This document shows positions 38,003-48,246 of a stretch of 64,000 nucleotides of DNA, one piece after another (within the stretch, counting starts at the first letter, position 1; the number at the start of each line of letters is the position of its first letter). The translations under genes were made by a program, and so were the position numbers. The notes under the pieces are model-generated. The model saw only the letters and a program-made list of their open reading frames with translations. It did not search any database and was not told the DNA's origin. Source of the stretch: Shewanella sp. 1CM18E (lineage in GTDB: Bacteria > Pseudomonadota > Gammaproteobacteria > Enterobacterales > Shewanellaceae); assembly GCF_023161665.1 (NCBI RefSeq), contig NZ_JALNTW010000009.1, positions 62,001-126,000 on the forward strand, given 5' to 3'.

Positions 38003-38494
38003 ATGCGTGAACTTTTTGAACGTTTTCTGTGGAGCAGCCGCCTATCGGTAATGTTCGGCGTGTTATCTTGTATCGTGGCAGCTTTTGTTGTGTTCGCTAT
38101 GGGGCTTAGAGACGTTGTGCACATGATTGAGTTGATTATGGGGTATGTATTCAGCGGCAGTCATGCGGTACGTAACGACCTAGTTATGGTTGTGGTTGAG
38201 ATCTTAGATACCTTTTTACTAGGCGCGGTATTACTGATTTTTGCTTTTGGTCTGTATGAGTTATTTATCAATAATTTAAATGCAGCGAGTAAGAGTGAAG
38301 CCGGCGGCAAGATCCTTATTATCAGCAGCATAGACTCACTAAAGAGCAAGCTAGGCAAAGTGATCTTAATGATGCTTATTATTAAAGTGTTCTCTTTCTT
38401 TACTGAAATGAAGCCGGCATCTATGTTGGATCTACTTTACATGGGTATTACCGTAGTCTTAATTGCTGGCGCATTAAAGCTAAGCAAAGACTAA
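38003..38494 (+). CDS. UPF0114 (YqhA-like) membrane protein
   Basis: A 163-aa inner-membrane protein with about four helices. It has the family patterns FERFLWSSRLSVMFGVL at the start, VVEILDTFLLGAVLLIFAFGLYELF in the middle and LGKVILMMLIIKVFSFF later. Function unknown. It is monocistronic with a terminator shared with the convergent DUF3530 gene. Confidence 0.92.
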   Translation: MRELFERFLWSSRLSVMFGVLSCIVAAFVVFAMGLRDVVHMIELIMGYVFSGSHAVRNDLVMVVVEILDTFLLGAVLLIFAFGLYELFINNLNAASKSEAGGKILIISSIDSLKSKLGKVILMMLIIKVFSFFTEMKPASMLDLLYMGITVVLIAGALKLSKD

Positions 38495-38552
38495 CAGCCC
38501 CAGTTTGAATAAGTACTAATTAAGCACTAAAAAGTACCAAGCAAATACTGAT

Positions 38553-38578
38553 AAAGCCTATCCATTTGGATAGGCTTT
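38553..38578. terminator. Bidirectional terminator overlapping the end of the DUF3530 gene
   Basis: Perfect 11-bp stem AAAGCCTATCC / GGATAGGCTTT. The last codons and stop of the minus-strand gene lie inside the stem. Confidence 0.75.
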
Positions 38579-39499
38579 ATTGATCCGCTGAGCAAAACCT
38601 GCAATCAGCTTTAAGGTGTTATCCCAAGTTACCTTTAATGATAGATCCAGCGCTAATACTTGCTGACTATAGCGAGTTGGTGCATTGGCTGGCGCTAAAG
38701 TTAATCTTTGGCTTTGAGTTGCAATTGAAGCAGCGCTGCCATCTTTCGATTGCAGATCTAATATTGGCATTGGCAGCTGTGCAAGCTTTGGCGCGAGCTG
38801 CGCGTTAACGCTATCAATATCGCTATAAGGGTTTATCACCACTAAGATATCGGGTGCTGGCAAACCTTGCTTATCTAATAATTCAATTACCAGGTTAGCG
38901 CTTTCACCAAAGGCGATAAGCATTCGTTTACCGCTAAATTCTTTGCCTAAGCTATCTAACTGGGTCATTGATGTTTGCAAAAACGTTTGCTGTTGTTGCT
39001 GAATATCGGCTAGTTGCTGCGCACTAAAATCTGGCGTTTCTTGGTTTGCTAATTGCGAATTATTTTGCTCACCTGCTTGATTAATATCATCGGCTCTAGT
39101 GGCAAAATAAGGTGGAGTTTCAAGACTCGGTGGCGTTATTGCTAATGTCGCCCAGCCCAACTGATTGAGTTGCAGCCTAAGGTAATTCGTCACACCAGCT
39201 GCATCGGCACGGGCAGATAAGTCAGGTACGATTATCGCAAGCCCGTACTGTTTTTTACCCAGCCAAGGTCTAAGCAATGCAGGCACTTGCTTGCCATCAA
39301 CTTGCAGCTGTTTGACTTCATTTGCTGGCAAGTAGCGATAATCGGCTATTGAAAGCATTTTCTGCTCAGCTGCAAATAGATGATGTGGGCCCAAAAGGGT
39401 ATAAGCAAAACAGCTAAACACAACTAGCTGAGAGAGAAACGCTGAAAACTTCATCTTGGTAAACAACCTTTGTACCGACAACATAGATGATAAGCGCAT
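38558..39499 (-). CDS. DUF3530 family protein (alpha/beta-hydrolase-like)
   Basis: Up to 313 aa, with a signal peptide (core FLSQLVVFSCFAYTLL). The central RMLIAFGESANLVIELLDKQ resembles an alpha/beta-hydrolase nucleophile elbow (GES). A Gln-rich linker (AQQLADIQQQQQ) precedes it. ATG at 39499 lies only a few bases after a TATACT-like -10 box, so an internal Met (residue 6 or 16) may be the real start. Function unknown. Confidence 0.8.
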   Translation of the reverse strand: MRLSSMLSVQRLFTKMKFSAFLSQLVVFSCFAYTLLGPHHLFAAEQKMLSIADYRYLPANEVKQLQVDGKQVPALLRPWLGKKQYGLAIIVPDLSARADAAGVTNYLRLQLNQLGWATLAITPPSLETPPYFATRADDINQAGEQNNSQLANQETPDFSAQQLADIQQQQQTFLQTSMTQLDSLGKEFSGKRMLIAFGESANLVIELLDKQGLPAPDILVVINPYSDIDSVNAQLAPKLAQLPMPILDLQSKDGSAASIATQSQRLTLAPANAPTRYSQQVLALDLSLKVTWDNTLKLIAGFAQRINKAYPNG

Positions 39500-39522
39500 C
39501 AGTATAGTATATTCGCGCCCAT

Positions 39523-39550
39523 AAAAAAGCCCTGAATATTCAGGGCTTTT
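39523..39550 (-). terminator. Terminator after rapA
   Basis: Perfect 12-bp stem AAAAGCCCTGAA / TTCAGGGCTTTT with a 2-base loop and six T on the minus strand. Confidence 0.85.
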
Positions 39551-39568
39551 CGATTTCTATTTAATGAC

Positions 39569-42475
39569 TTAGGCGTGGCTAACTAATACCAGTCTAATTG
39601 CATCAAGCTGTAGCTTGCTGCTGTCTAGGTAACGGTTTAGTTCGCTCATCTGCTCACTAAGGTGAGTTAGCTCTTCGTCACGAATGTTCGGGTTAACCGC
39701 TTTAAGTGCCTTTAAGCGCTCAAGCTCACCTGATAGCTGGCTAGTCATCTTCTCACGCGCACACTCTGTCAGTGTGTTTAGCTCTGCGTTTGCAAATGTT
39801 TCTGCTTTAGCGAATAGCGGGTGCAAAATTGCTTGCGATGCATTAACTAACTTGCTGGCAATGTGACGGTTTACTGCACTTAACTGCTTGTTAAAGCTTT
39901 CGTAAGTCACGTTGTCTGACAGGTTGTTACCGTTCTTATCTAGCAACACGCGAATAGGTGTTGGTGGTAAGTAACGGTATAGCTGGCTCGACTTAGGGGC
40001 AGACGCATCAGCTAAGTAGATAAGCTCTAAGAACACAGTACCTGCTGGTAATGCCTTATTCTTGAGTACTGCAACGCTTGTCGTACCTGTTTCTGATGAG
40101 GTAATTAAGTCTAGACCCGTTTGCACTAATGGGTGCTCTTGGGTGATCAGCGCGATATCATCACGGGACAATGCCATTTCACGATCAAAAGTAACAGTAA
40201 TACCGTCTTCTGGTAAGCCAGGGTATGTCGGGAACATCATGTGCTCACTTGGGTGCAAGACTATCGCATTTTCGCCGCTATCTTCTTGCTCAACGCCAAT
40301 AATGTCCCATAGACGAATCACCGAGCCAATTAGCTGAGTATCTTCATCTTTTTCCGCTAGGCTTTGTACTAGCTTGTTAGCACGCTCACCACCGTGAGAG
40401 TTGATCTCAAGCAGTTTATCGCGGCCTTGCTCCATCGCTAGCTTAAGTTCTTGATAACGTGTCTTAGTGTTATCAAGTAAGCTGGCCAAGGTCTCTTGGT
40501 CGTTATTCAACAAGGTTTCTAGTAATTCAGCAGAGAACTCGTTAAATAGAATGTGACCACTTGGACAAGTGCATTCAAAGGCATTCAAACCTTGGTGATA
40601 CCACTCAGTTAGTCTTTCTTGCGCCGTGTTGGCCAAGTAAGGCAGGTGGATCTCAACATCGTTCTTCTGACCGATACGATCTAAACGACCAATACGCTGC
40701 TCTAGTAGATCTGGGTTTAATGGCAGATCAAACAATACTAGGTTGCTGGCAAACTGGAAGTTACGACCTTCAGAGCCGATTTCACTACAAATAAGCGCTT
40801 GTGCACCGCCAGTTTCTTGGGCGAAGTAAGCACCTGCTTTATCGCGTTCAATAATTGACATGCCTTCATGGAAGACGGTCGCTTGAATACCTTCACGGGT
40901 ACGCAATGCTTCTTCTAGGCTTAGAGCGGTTTCAGCTTGGCTAGCAATAATCAGTACTTTCTTGCTGCGATTGTTCTTTAGAAAATCAATCAACCAATCT
41001 ACACGTGGATCGAACTTCCACCATGCCGCACTGCCACTATCGAAATCTTGGTAGATCTTTTCAGGGCTTAGCACTTGGCGAACTTTAGCATTAGTATCTA
41101 AATGCTTGTTCATCATTGAGCTAACGCGGTAAGCAGTGACATACTGCTCAGGCATTTTTTGCGGGTGAGTGTGCAAAATACGCTGCGGGAAGCCTTTTAC
41201 TGATGCGCGGCTATTACGGTAAAGCACGCGGCCAGTACCGTGACGATCAAGTAAGTCTTGTAGTAAACCATCGCGCGCTTGGAAACGGCTATCAACATCA
41301 GCAGATTCATCTTGGATCAATGCGATGTTAGTGCTGATATCTTTTTCTGATAGCAGGCCAGTTAAGCTAGTAATCGCTTCAGCAGATAGTAACTCGCCAG
41401 AAGCCAGGGCATCGGCTGCAGTTGCCACGTCTTTGTAGCTATCTTCTTCTTTTAAGAAAGCTTCGTAGTCGTAGAAACGATCTGGATCCAGTAGACGCAG
41501 ACGCGCGAAGTGGCTCTGGTGACCGAGTTGATCTGGGGTTGCTGTCAATAACAGTACGCCTGGGATCTCTTCACTCAAAGCTTCAACAATCTGGTAAGCA
41601 CGGCTTGGCGCTTCTTCAGACCATTCTAAGTGGTGCGCTTCATCGACAACCATTAGATCCCAATCGGCATCTAAGGCTTGTTCTAGGCGACGTTTCTTGC
41701 GCAATAGGTCAAGCGAACAGATCACTAGCTGCTCAGTGTAGAATGGGTTGTCATGATCGGCATAAGCTTCAACACAGCGGTCTTCGTCGAATACCGAGAA
41801 GCGCAGGTTAAAGCGGCGCAGCATTTCAACTAACCACTGGTGGCGTAATGTGTCTGGCACGATAACCAAAATACGCTCAGCGCGACCTGTTAGCAGCTGT
41901 TGATGGATAATCAAACCTGCTTCAATGGTCTTACCTAAACCTACTTCATCGGCAAGTAATACGCGGGGCGCAAAGCGCTGGCCTACTTCGTGTGCAATCC
42001 ACTGCTGATGTGGGATCAATCCAACTCGTGGCCCTTGCAGTCCTAACAAGTCAGAAGTAGCTAGCTTGTTGCGTAGCAACTGGCATTGGTAACGCACATT
42101 AAATCTATCTAGACGATCAATTTGGCCGGCAAATAGTCGGTCTTGTGGCTTATTAAAACGAATATTGTGATTAAGCAAAGTTTCACGCAGGCTAACTTGC
42201 TCACCGGTTTCGTTATGAGTGCCGTGGTAAATAATCAGTGAATCTTTTTCTTCAACTTCGGTAACGGTAAGACTCCACTCTTCGTGGCTCTCAACGCTAT
42301 CGCCTGGGTTGTAGATAACACGTGTTAGCGGGGCTTCGGTGCGAGAAAACAATCTATTTTCACCAGTGGCTGGGAAAAGCACGGTCACCATGCGACCTTC
42401 TACTCCAACAACGGTACCTAAACCTAATTCTGATTCGGTGTCACTGATCCAACGTTGACCTAAGGAAAACGGCAT
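39569..42475 (-). CDS. rapA: RNA polymerase-associated SWI2/SNF2 ATPase RapA (HepA)
   Basis: A 968-aa protein, the normal RapA length. It begins [14 protein letters not shown] and has the N-terminal Tudor-like domains, Walker A in [16 protein letters not shown] and DEAH in [11 protein letters not shown]. The second RecA lobe has [17 protein letters not shown] and [12 protein letters not shown], followed by a long C-terminal region. RapA recycles RNA polymerase after termination. It is monocistronic and transcribed leftward from a 330-base gap shared with the phoH gene. Confidence 0.97.
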   Translation of the reverse strand: MPFSLGQRWISDTESELGLGTVVGVEGRMVTVLFPATGENRLFSRTEAPLTRVIYNPGDSVESHEEWSLTVTEVEEKDSLIIYHGTHNETGEQVSLRETLLNHNIRFNKPQDRLFAGQIDRLDRFNVRYQCQLLRNKLATSDLLGLQGPRVGLIPHQQWIAHEVGQRFAPRVLLADEVGLGKTIEAGLIIHQQLLTGRAERILVIVPDTLRHQWLVEMLRRFNLRFSVFDEDRCVEAYADHDNPFYTEQLVICSLDLLRKKRRLEQALDADWDLMVVDEAHHLEWSEEAPSRAYQIVEALSEEIPGVLLLTATPDQLGHQSHFARLRLLDPDRFYDYEAFLKEEDSYKDVATAADALASGELLSAEAITSLTGLLSEKDISTNIALIQDESADVDSRFQARDGLLQDLLDRHGTGRVLYRNSRASVKGFPQRILHTHPQKMPEQYVTAYRVSSMMNKHLDTNAKVRQVLSPEKIYQDFDSGSAAWWKFDPRVDWLIDFLKNNRSKKVLIIASQAETALSLEEALRTREGIQATVFHEGMSIIERDKAGAYFAQETGGAQALICSEIGSEGRNFQFASNLVLFDLPLNPDLLEQRIGRLDRIGQKNDVEIHLPYLANTAQERLTEWYHQGLNAFECTCPSGHILFNEFSAELLETLLNNDQETLASLLDNTKTRYQELKLAMEQGRDKLLEINSHGGERANKLVQSLAEKDEDTQLIGSVIRLWDIIGVEQEDSGENAIVLHPSEHMMFPTYPGLPEDGITVTFDREMALSRDDIALITQEHPLVQTGLDLITSSETGTTSVAVLKNKALPAGTVFLELIYLADASAPKSSQLYRYLPPTPIRVLLDKNGNNLSDNVTYESFNKQLSAVNRHIASKLVNASQAILHPLFAKAETFANAELNTLTECAREKMTSQLSGELERLKALKAVNPNIRDEELTHLSEQMSELNRYLDSSKLQLDAIRLVLVSHA

Positions 42476-42806
42476 TTAAAACTCTCATATACTGGGTGAA
42501 TCACAAGGGGCGCGTATGTTATACCAATCGCGAGCATATTGAAAATTGAACCCGCTAATATTCGCCTTAATCTGAAATAATAGTGTACTAAATAATCAGT
42601 TGCACTGAAGTATTTTTTTGTGTCATGCCACTGTCATACAGACTCGATATCAATGATTAATCTATTAAGCATTCGCAAAAATTTAGTCAGAACATTGAAG
42701 CCGATGGTTATTGGTGGCAGTATGATAATTAGCGTTAACAAACCTGTAACCATTAAAGGAGCTGAACCTATCTTGTAATTGATACTAATGCACAATTGGA
42801 GGCGCC
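42476..42806. other. Divergent promoter region between rapA and phoH-like gene
   Basis: A 331-base AT-rich gap with no credible ORF. Minus-strand ORFs here overlap the phoH start and are shadows. A GGAGG lies 6-7 bases before the phoH ATG. No clear sigma-70 pair stands out. Confidence 0.4.
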
Positions 42807-44201
42807 ATGGAACAAGACGACAGAAAGTTGTTTGTACTGGATACCAACGTATTACTGCATGAACCTTTAGCGATATATTCATTTAAGGAACATGACGTAG
42901 TCGTACCAATGACAGTTCTGGAAGAGCTGGACCTGATTAAGGATAGAAAACGAGACGTCAGCCGTGATGCTCGAGTTGCGATTAGAGCATTAGAAGATAT
43001 ATTGGGCGGAACAACTACGCCTGAACAAATTGTCCAAGGGGTTCCACTGCCCATTCGTGAAGACCACGGAGATGTATCGGGCACACTGTCTATATTTCCA
43101 GACCATCAAATCGAATTCACCATTGGCAGCATGCCAGGTGATAACAACGATAACCGCATTATCAACACCGCACTGCATCTACAACAATTGCACCAACCTA
43201 GAAAAGTGGTATTAGTTACCAAAGACATCAATATGCGCTTAAAAGCTAAGGGCGCGGGCATTCAACATGTTGAAGACTACCGCACCGACCAGCTTATTGA
43301 TGATATTCGCTTTTTAACCAAAGGATTTCATCGTTTTGATGGTGACTTTTGGGCACACACCGATGATGTCACCACCGAGAGTAATGGCCGCCACACAGTG
43401 CATAGCGTGCCGCTTGATAAACTCGGTGACGATATGTTTTACACCAATCAATACCTGTTAGATGAAGGTCGTGATTTCTGTGGCCGTATTATTGAAAAAA
43501 CACCAACCGAGCTTAAATTTTTAGATTTAGGCCAAGAGCGACTACTTAACCTTGAGGCATGGGGAATACGACCCAAGAATATTTATCAAGGTATGGCGAT
43601 GCAGGCGCTGCTCGATCCAGACATTGATCTGGTGATCTTAACCGGCCCTGCTGGCTGTGGTAAAACACTGTTAGCGATGGCCGCTGCGCTAGAGCTGGTG
43701 GTTGAACGTGGCAAATACGAGAAAGTCATCGTGACCCGTAATACGCCAGAAATTGCCGAGTCTATTGGTTTCCTACCGGGCACAGAGGAAGAGAAAATGG
43801 CACCTTGGTTGGCGGCGATTACCGATACCCTTGAAGTGCTACACAAAAACGATGTGAACCCAAGCGGCAGCATGAACTACATTATGGATAAAGCTAATAT
43901 CCAGTTTAAATCGATTAACTTCATGCGCGGTCGTTCAATTCAAAACTCGGTAGTGCTGCTTGATGAGTGTCAGAATTTAACTGCATCGCAGATTAAAACC
44001 ATGATCACACGTATGGGTGAGGGTACTAAGTTAATTTGTAGCGGTAACCTAGCGCAAATTGACTCCAATTATCTTACCGCAGTTACCTCTGGATTAACTT
44101 ATATTGTCGAGCGTTTTAAAGACTTTGATGGTAGTGCAAACGTCTATCTAAATGGCGTTGTGCGTTCACGTCTCGCTGAGTTTGCTGAAGAAAACCTATA
44201 G
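42807..44201 (+). CDS. PIN-PhoH fusion protein (YlaK/PhoH2-like)
   Basis: A 464-aa protein. The N-terminal PIN RNase domain (about 7-140) has LFVLDTNVLLHEP and VLEELDLIK acidic residues. The C-terminal PhoH ATPase domain (about 245-460) has Walker A GPAGCGKTLLAMA and Walker B VVLLDECQN. The family is an ATP-dependent RNA helicase/RNase; PhoH2 of mycobacteria is the studied case. GGAGG precedes the ATG. It is monocistronic with a terminator. Confidence 0.95.
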   Translation: MEQDDRKLFVLDTNVLLHEPLAIYSFKEHDVVVPMTVLEELDLIKDRKRDVSRDARVAIRALEDILGGTTTPEQIVQGVPLPIREDHGDVSGTLSIFPDHQIEFTIGSMPGDNNDNRIINTALHLQQLHQPRKVVLVTKDINMRLKAKGAGIQHVEDYRTDQLIDDIRFLTKGFHRFDGDFWAHTDDVTTESNGRHTVHSVPLDKLGDDMFYTNQYLLDEGRDFCGRIIEKTPTELKFLDLGQERLLNLEAWGIRPKNIYQGMAMQALLDPDIDLVILTGPAGCGKTLLAMAAALELVVERGKYEKVIVTRNTPEIAESIGFLPGTEEEKMAPWLAAITDTLEVLHKNDVNPSGSMNYIMDKANIQFKSINFMRGRSIQNSVVLLDECQNLTASQIKTMITRMGEGTKLICSGNLAQIDSNYLTAVTSGLTYIVERFKDFDGSANVYLNGVVRSRLAEFAEENL

Positions 44202-44229
44202 CCCATTCTGTTTTTGCTTAACCACAAAT

Positions 44230-44258
44230 AAGGTCTCACATTCGTTGAGGCCTTTTTT
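44230..44258 (+). terminator. Terminator after the PIN-PhoH gene
   Basis: Stem AAGGTCTCA / TGAGGCCTT (one mismatch) with a 7-base loop and six T. Confidence 0.75.
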
Positions 44259-44381
44259 AACTTTTAAGTTACATTTTTAAGCTATTATTGAAAGCTATCT
44301 TACTGATATTATTAACTCAGAACTCCTGTATTAGGGTGGCGCATTATGATTAATCTCGAAAGAGTATACCAAGGGTTGTAA

Positions 44382-47300
44382 ATGAAACGGATTGAACCGG
44401 CTCTTCAGCTGAAGTCAACAATTCTAAAAAACTATAATAGAGCGGTTTTTTACACCTATATTGGCGTAATCATCATGGCTTGCTTAACTGCCTGGATGTC
44501 ATTCGACAGGCAGAAAGCGCAGCTTATTCAGCAAACTGAAGAGCTAGTCGAGCGTCACGTATTACAAGTCGATTTATTACTTGAATCCAGTATTCGTGCG
44601 GTGCAGAGCCTACGTAATGTTGCTGTCGACCATTTACGCTTAGGCGAGCTGGTGCGTAAAGACCGTTTACCGCAATATGAAAAGTTTAACGAAAGTGGCC
44701 AGTTTTTTACCCTAGAGCCGAGTTACGCTAAAAGTGGCGAGCCGTTTACCAATATGGGTCGCATCACTGGTGCAGGATCGCTCAATGGCCGTAGTGACAA
44801 GTTCTATCAAGAACTTGAGATGCTGTTTGAGCTGTCGTTATCATTTCCTGTGGCTAATGAAGCAGCACCAAAAGCGTCATCTATTTACTATATTTCTAAA
44901 CGCCGCATCATGTCTTATTTCCCGTGGCCATCTGACGAGCAACGCTTTCGCGATGAGCTGCTTAATAAGAAACAGTTTCAGTTAGTCACGCCCTCGAATA
45001 ACCCACAGCGCAGTGTCGCCTGGAGTCCTGCTTATGTAGAGGCTACAGGTAAAGGCTTGTTGACAACATTAGGTGTGCCTATCTATTTAGAAAATGAGTT
45101 TATTGGCTCTATCAATCTAGACATGACACTGGCATCACTGCGTAAGCAAATCCGTTTATATTTTAAAATGCCGGGCACGGTAATTTTATTGGATCAAAAT
45201 AACAATATTTTGACCCACAGCGATATCGACACCTCAGACGTTAATCGGGTTTACCACATTAGTCAGAAGATCCCATCTGAGCTGCATTCGATCCCTGAGT
45301 CAGAACTGTTTGATGCCCATGAAGGCATTATCCGCAATGGCTACTATATCCATTCTGTAGCATTACATAACGCGCCCTGGCGTTTGTTGTACCTACAAGA
45401 TGTTGATGAGTTATTTAAAGACTCGTGGGAAAAACTAGAACTGACGTTTTTGCTGGTGGTATTAGCCCTGTCGCTGTTGGTCACCATTGTGCATTGGCAA
45501 ACTCGTCGCTCGTTTGTAAATCCTGCATCGCGTCTACTGACTCACCTTGAAGAGTGTTCGGCAGAGCCAATTAAGCCGCCGGAGAAAATTACCGTTGGCT
45601 GGGCGCCATGGTTCCAGTTAGTCAGTCGGATTTTTGAAGAGAACCAGCAATACACTCGCCATCTAGCTGAGCAAAATCGCCGTCTGGATAAGTTAGTTGC
45701 GCAAAGAACCGAGCGCTTGAAAGAGACGACTGAGCGTCGTGAGCAAGAGTACGCTTTACTGCGTTCGCTCTTGGACTCAATCCCTGAAGCGATTGTGTTT
45801 AAAGATAAAGATGGCCGCTATTTAGGCTGTAACAAATCTGCAGAACGTATGCTGGGTTTCAGTGAAGGCGAGATGATAGGCCAATATTCAGATGCCCTAA
45901 CGCCAGATGAGCAAGCTACGCGGATCCGTGCTGAAGACGAGCGCGTACTCAACGATAGGGTGCCGCTGCGTTATCAAGAAAAGGTCGAGATCGCAGATAA
46001 ACCAGTCTTGCTTGATGTATTGAAAATACCTTTCTATAACAGCCGCCATGAGTTGCTGGGTTTGATCGCTGTTTGGCGTGATGTTACCCGCGAGTACGAG
46101 TCTGCTGAGCAGCTGCGCTTATCGGAAGAGCGTTATCACTTAGCGATGGACGCGGTAGAAGATGGCTTGTGGGATTGGTATTTAGATTCAGAGCAGATCA
46201 TCTGTAATCCAGCTTACTATTCAATGCTTGGCTATAAGGTTAATGAGTTCCCGGCACTCGTATCGACAATCGATGAGTTAGTGCATCCGGACGATCTTAT
46301 TCGCGTACAAGAATATCGTGAACAATACCTAAGCGATCCAGTCGGTGCTTATGACATTGAATTCAGGATGTTAGGTAAGAGCGGTGAGTATCACTGGCTA
46401 CTGTCTCGTGGGCGAATGGTTGAGTTTACGCTCAACGGTACACCTAAGCGTATGGTTGGTACCCATAAGGACATTACTCGCCATAAGCGCAATGAAGTGG
46501 CCATGCTAGAAGCTAAGCAAGACGCTGAAATGGCAAACTTATATAAGAGTGAATTCTTGGCCAACATGAGCCATGAGATCCGCACCCCAATGAATGCGAT
46601 CATTGGTATGTTACAGCTGGCCCAGCGCACCTCATTAACCGCACAGCAAAAGGATTACCTTGAAAAGGCTGGCTTCTCGGCGCATTCGTTGCTGCGGATC
46701 ATTAACGATATTTTGGACTTCTCAAAGATTGAAGCGGGTAAGCTTGAGCTTGAGCGGGTGGCATTCCCACTGGATAAAGTACTTGAGCACGCACTGGATC
46801 TAAATGCCCTTAAAGCACAGGAAAAAGGCGTTGAGTTACTGCTTTATGCACCAGTTACCGCAGGACTTATTTTAGAAGGCGACCCACTGCGTTTAGGCCA
46901 AGTGCTAATTAACTTACTATCAAACGCGGTTAAGTTTACTCAGTCCGGTGAAATTGAGCTTGGTTGTGAAGATGTCGGCGAGCGCGATCACCGCATCACT
47001 CTTAAGTTCTGGATCCGCGATACCGGGATCGGGATCAGCAAAGAGCAACAAGCAACCTTGTTTGACGCATTTGCTCAAGCCGATGGTTCAACCACCCGTA
47101 AATATGGTGGTACGGGTCTTGGCCTGTCTATCAGTAAGCACTTAGTGTCTATGATGGGCGGTACCATGCAGGTTGAAAGTGAAATGGGCGCCGGTAGTAC
47201 CTTTAGCTTTACCATCAGTTTTGAGATCGCCGAAGAAGCCGAAGTTTTACCGTTAGTGGTGCCTGAAACGCTCGGTAATCTAAAGACCTTAGTGATTGAT

Positions 47301-48092
47301 GACAATCCAACAGCATTACAGATCTACTCCAATGTGATGCGTGATTTCCACTTCCATGTTGATACCGCGGCAAGTGGCCCTGAAGGCTTGTATAAGCTTG
47401 AAAATAATCCAGTGGATCTGTTATTGCTCGACTGGATGATGCCAGAAATGGACGGTATCGAGGTGATCAAAAAGATCGACGCTATGGTGGCGGATGGCCG
47501 CTTAGACAAGCGACCGGTTATTATGATGATGACGGCCTATTCGGCAGAGCCGATGCAAAAAGATGTTGCTGACGCTAACGTATACGCCTTGCTGCAAAAG
47601 CCATTTAAGGCGTCATCGTTATTTGATGAAATCATTTCAGCCTTTGCCGATGAGCCACGCCTTAACCCAACGCCAGAGGTTAATGAAGAAGTCGTAGATC
47701 AAGATGCTGGTTATGTTTTACTAGTTGAAGATAACTTCATTAACCAACAAGTTGCCACTGAGCTACTTAAGAGCGCAGGCTATGTGGTCGATGTGGCTGA
47801 AAATGGCCAAATCGCCTTAGACATGATTGATAAAGCTAACTATGACGCGGTATTGATGGATATTCAGATGCCAGTGATGGACGGCTTAACAGCGACTAAA
47901 GAGCTGCGTAAGCGCTATTCGAGTGAAGAGCTGCCTGTGATTGCAATGACGGCGCACGCTATGTCTGGTGACAGAGAGAAAAGCTTAGCGGCTGGTATGA
48001 ACGCCCATATTACTAAGCCAATTGTACTTACTGAGTTGTTTGAAACCTTAAGTCACTGGATTGGAGAGTGCGGTAGAAAATCCAAACCATAA
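44382..48092 (+). CDS. Hybrid sensor histidine kinase: dCache-like sensor, two PAS, kinase, two receivers
   Basis: A 1236-aa inner-membrane kinase. TM1 is about 25-43 and TM2 about 350-370, flanking a periplasmic double-Cache-like domain. Two PAS domains follow (about 455-565 and 585-705). HisKA has the autophosphorylation His731 in FLANMSHEIRTPMN, and the HATPase (about 840-955) has GTGLGLSISKHL. Two receivers follow, with acceptors D1017 (LLLLDWMMPEMDG) and D1160 (VLMDIQMPVMDG). There is no HPt domain, so a separate HPt or final regulator is needed. No response regulator is adjacent; the ligand is unknown. Confidence 0.93.
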   Translation: MKRIEPALQLKSTILKNYNRAVFYTYIGVIIMACLTAWMSFDRQKAQLIQQTEELVERHVLQVDLLLESSIRAVQSLRNVAVDHLRLGELVRKDRLPQYEKFNESGQFFTLEPSYAKSGEPFTNMGRITGAGSLNGRSDKFYQELEMLFELSLSFPVANEAAPKASSIYYISKRRIMSYFPWPSDEQRFRDELLNKKQFQLVTPSNNPQRSVAWSPAYVEATGKGLLTTLGVPIYLENEFIGSINLDMTLASLRKQIRLYFKMPGTVILLDQNNNILTHSDIDTSDVNRVYHISQKIPSELHSIPESELFDAHEGIIRNGYYIHSVALHNAPWRLLYLQDVDELFKDSWEKLELTFLLVVLALSLLVTIVHWQTRRSFVNPASRLLTHLEECSAEPIKPPEKITVGWAPWFQLVSRIFEENQQYTRHLAEQNRRLDKLVAQRTERLKETTERREQEYALLRSLLDSIPEAIVFKDKDGRYLGCNKSAERMLGFSEGEMIGQYSDALTPDEQATRIRAEDERVLNDRVPLRYQEKVEIADKPVLLDVLKIPFYNSRHELLGLIAVWRDVTREYESAEQLRLSEERYHLAMDAVEDGLWDWYLDSEQIICNPAYYSMLGYKVNEFPALVSTIDELVHPDDLIRVQEYREQYLSDPVGAYDIEFRMLGKSGEYHWLLSRGRMVEFTLNGTPKRMVGTHKDITRHKRNEVAMLEAKQDAEMANLYKSEFLANMSHEIRTPMNAIIGMLQLAQRTSLTAQQKDYLEKAGFSAHSLLRIINDILDFSKIEAGKLELERVAFPLDKVLEHALDLNALKAQEKGVELLLYAPVTAGLILEGDPLRLGQVLINLLSNAVKFTQSGEIELGCEDVGERDHRITLKFWIRDTGIGISKEQQATLFDAFAQADGSTTRKYGGTGLGLSISKHLVSMMGGTMQVESEMGAGSTFSFTISFEIAEEAEVLPLVVPETLGNLKTLVIDDNPTALQIYSNVMRDFHFHVDTAASGPEGLYKLENNPVDLLLLDWMMPEMDGIEVIKKIDAMVADGRLDKRPVIMMMTAYSAEPMQKDVADANVYALLQKPFKASSLFDEIISAFADEPRLNPTPEVNEEVVDQDAGYVLLVEDNFINQQVATELLKSAGYVVDVAENGQIALDMIDKANYDAVLMDIQMPVMDGLTATKELRKRYSSEELPVIAMTAHAMSGDREKSLAAGMNAHITKPIVLTELFETLSHWIGECGRKSKP

Positions 48093-48126
48093 GCTGGCTA
48101 AGTGATAGTTATTCAAATAGATCAAG

Positions 48127-48156
48127 ATAGGCTTGCTAAGCGGCAAGCCTATTTAT
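48127..48156 (+). terminator. Terminator after the hybrid kinase gene
   Basis: Perfect 10-bp stem ATAGGCTTGC / GCAAGCCTAT with a 6-base loop, then T-rich. Confidence 0.75.
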
Positions 48157-48246
48157 TAAGCTAAATGGCTAAAGCTCCTAACTAAAAATAAAGACTGCCG
48201 ACACCCAGTGAACACGGTAGCGACCAACAAAGATCAAGGAGATCGA

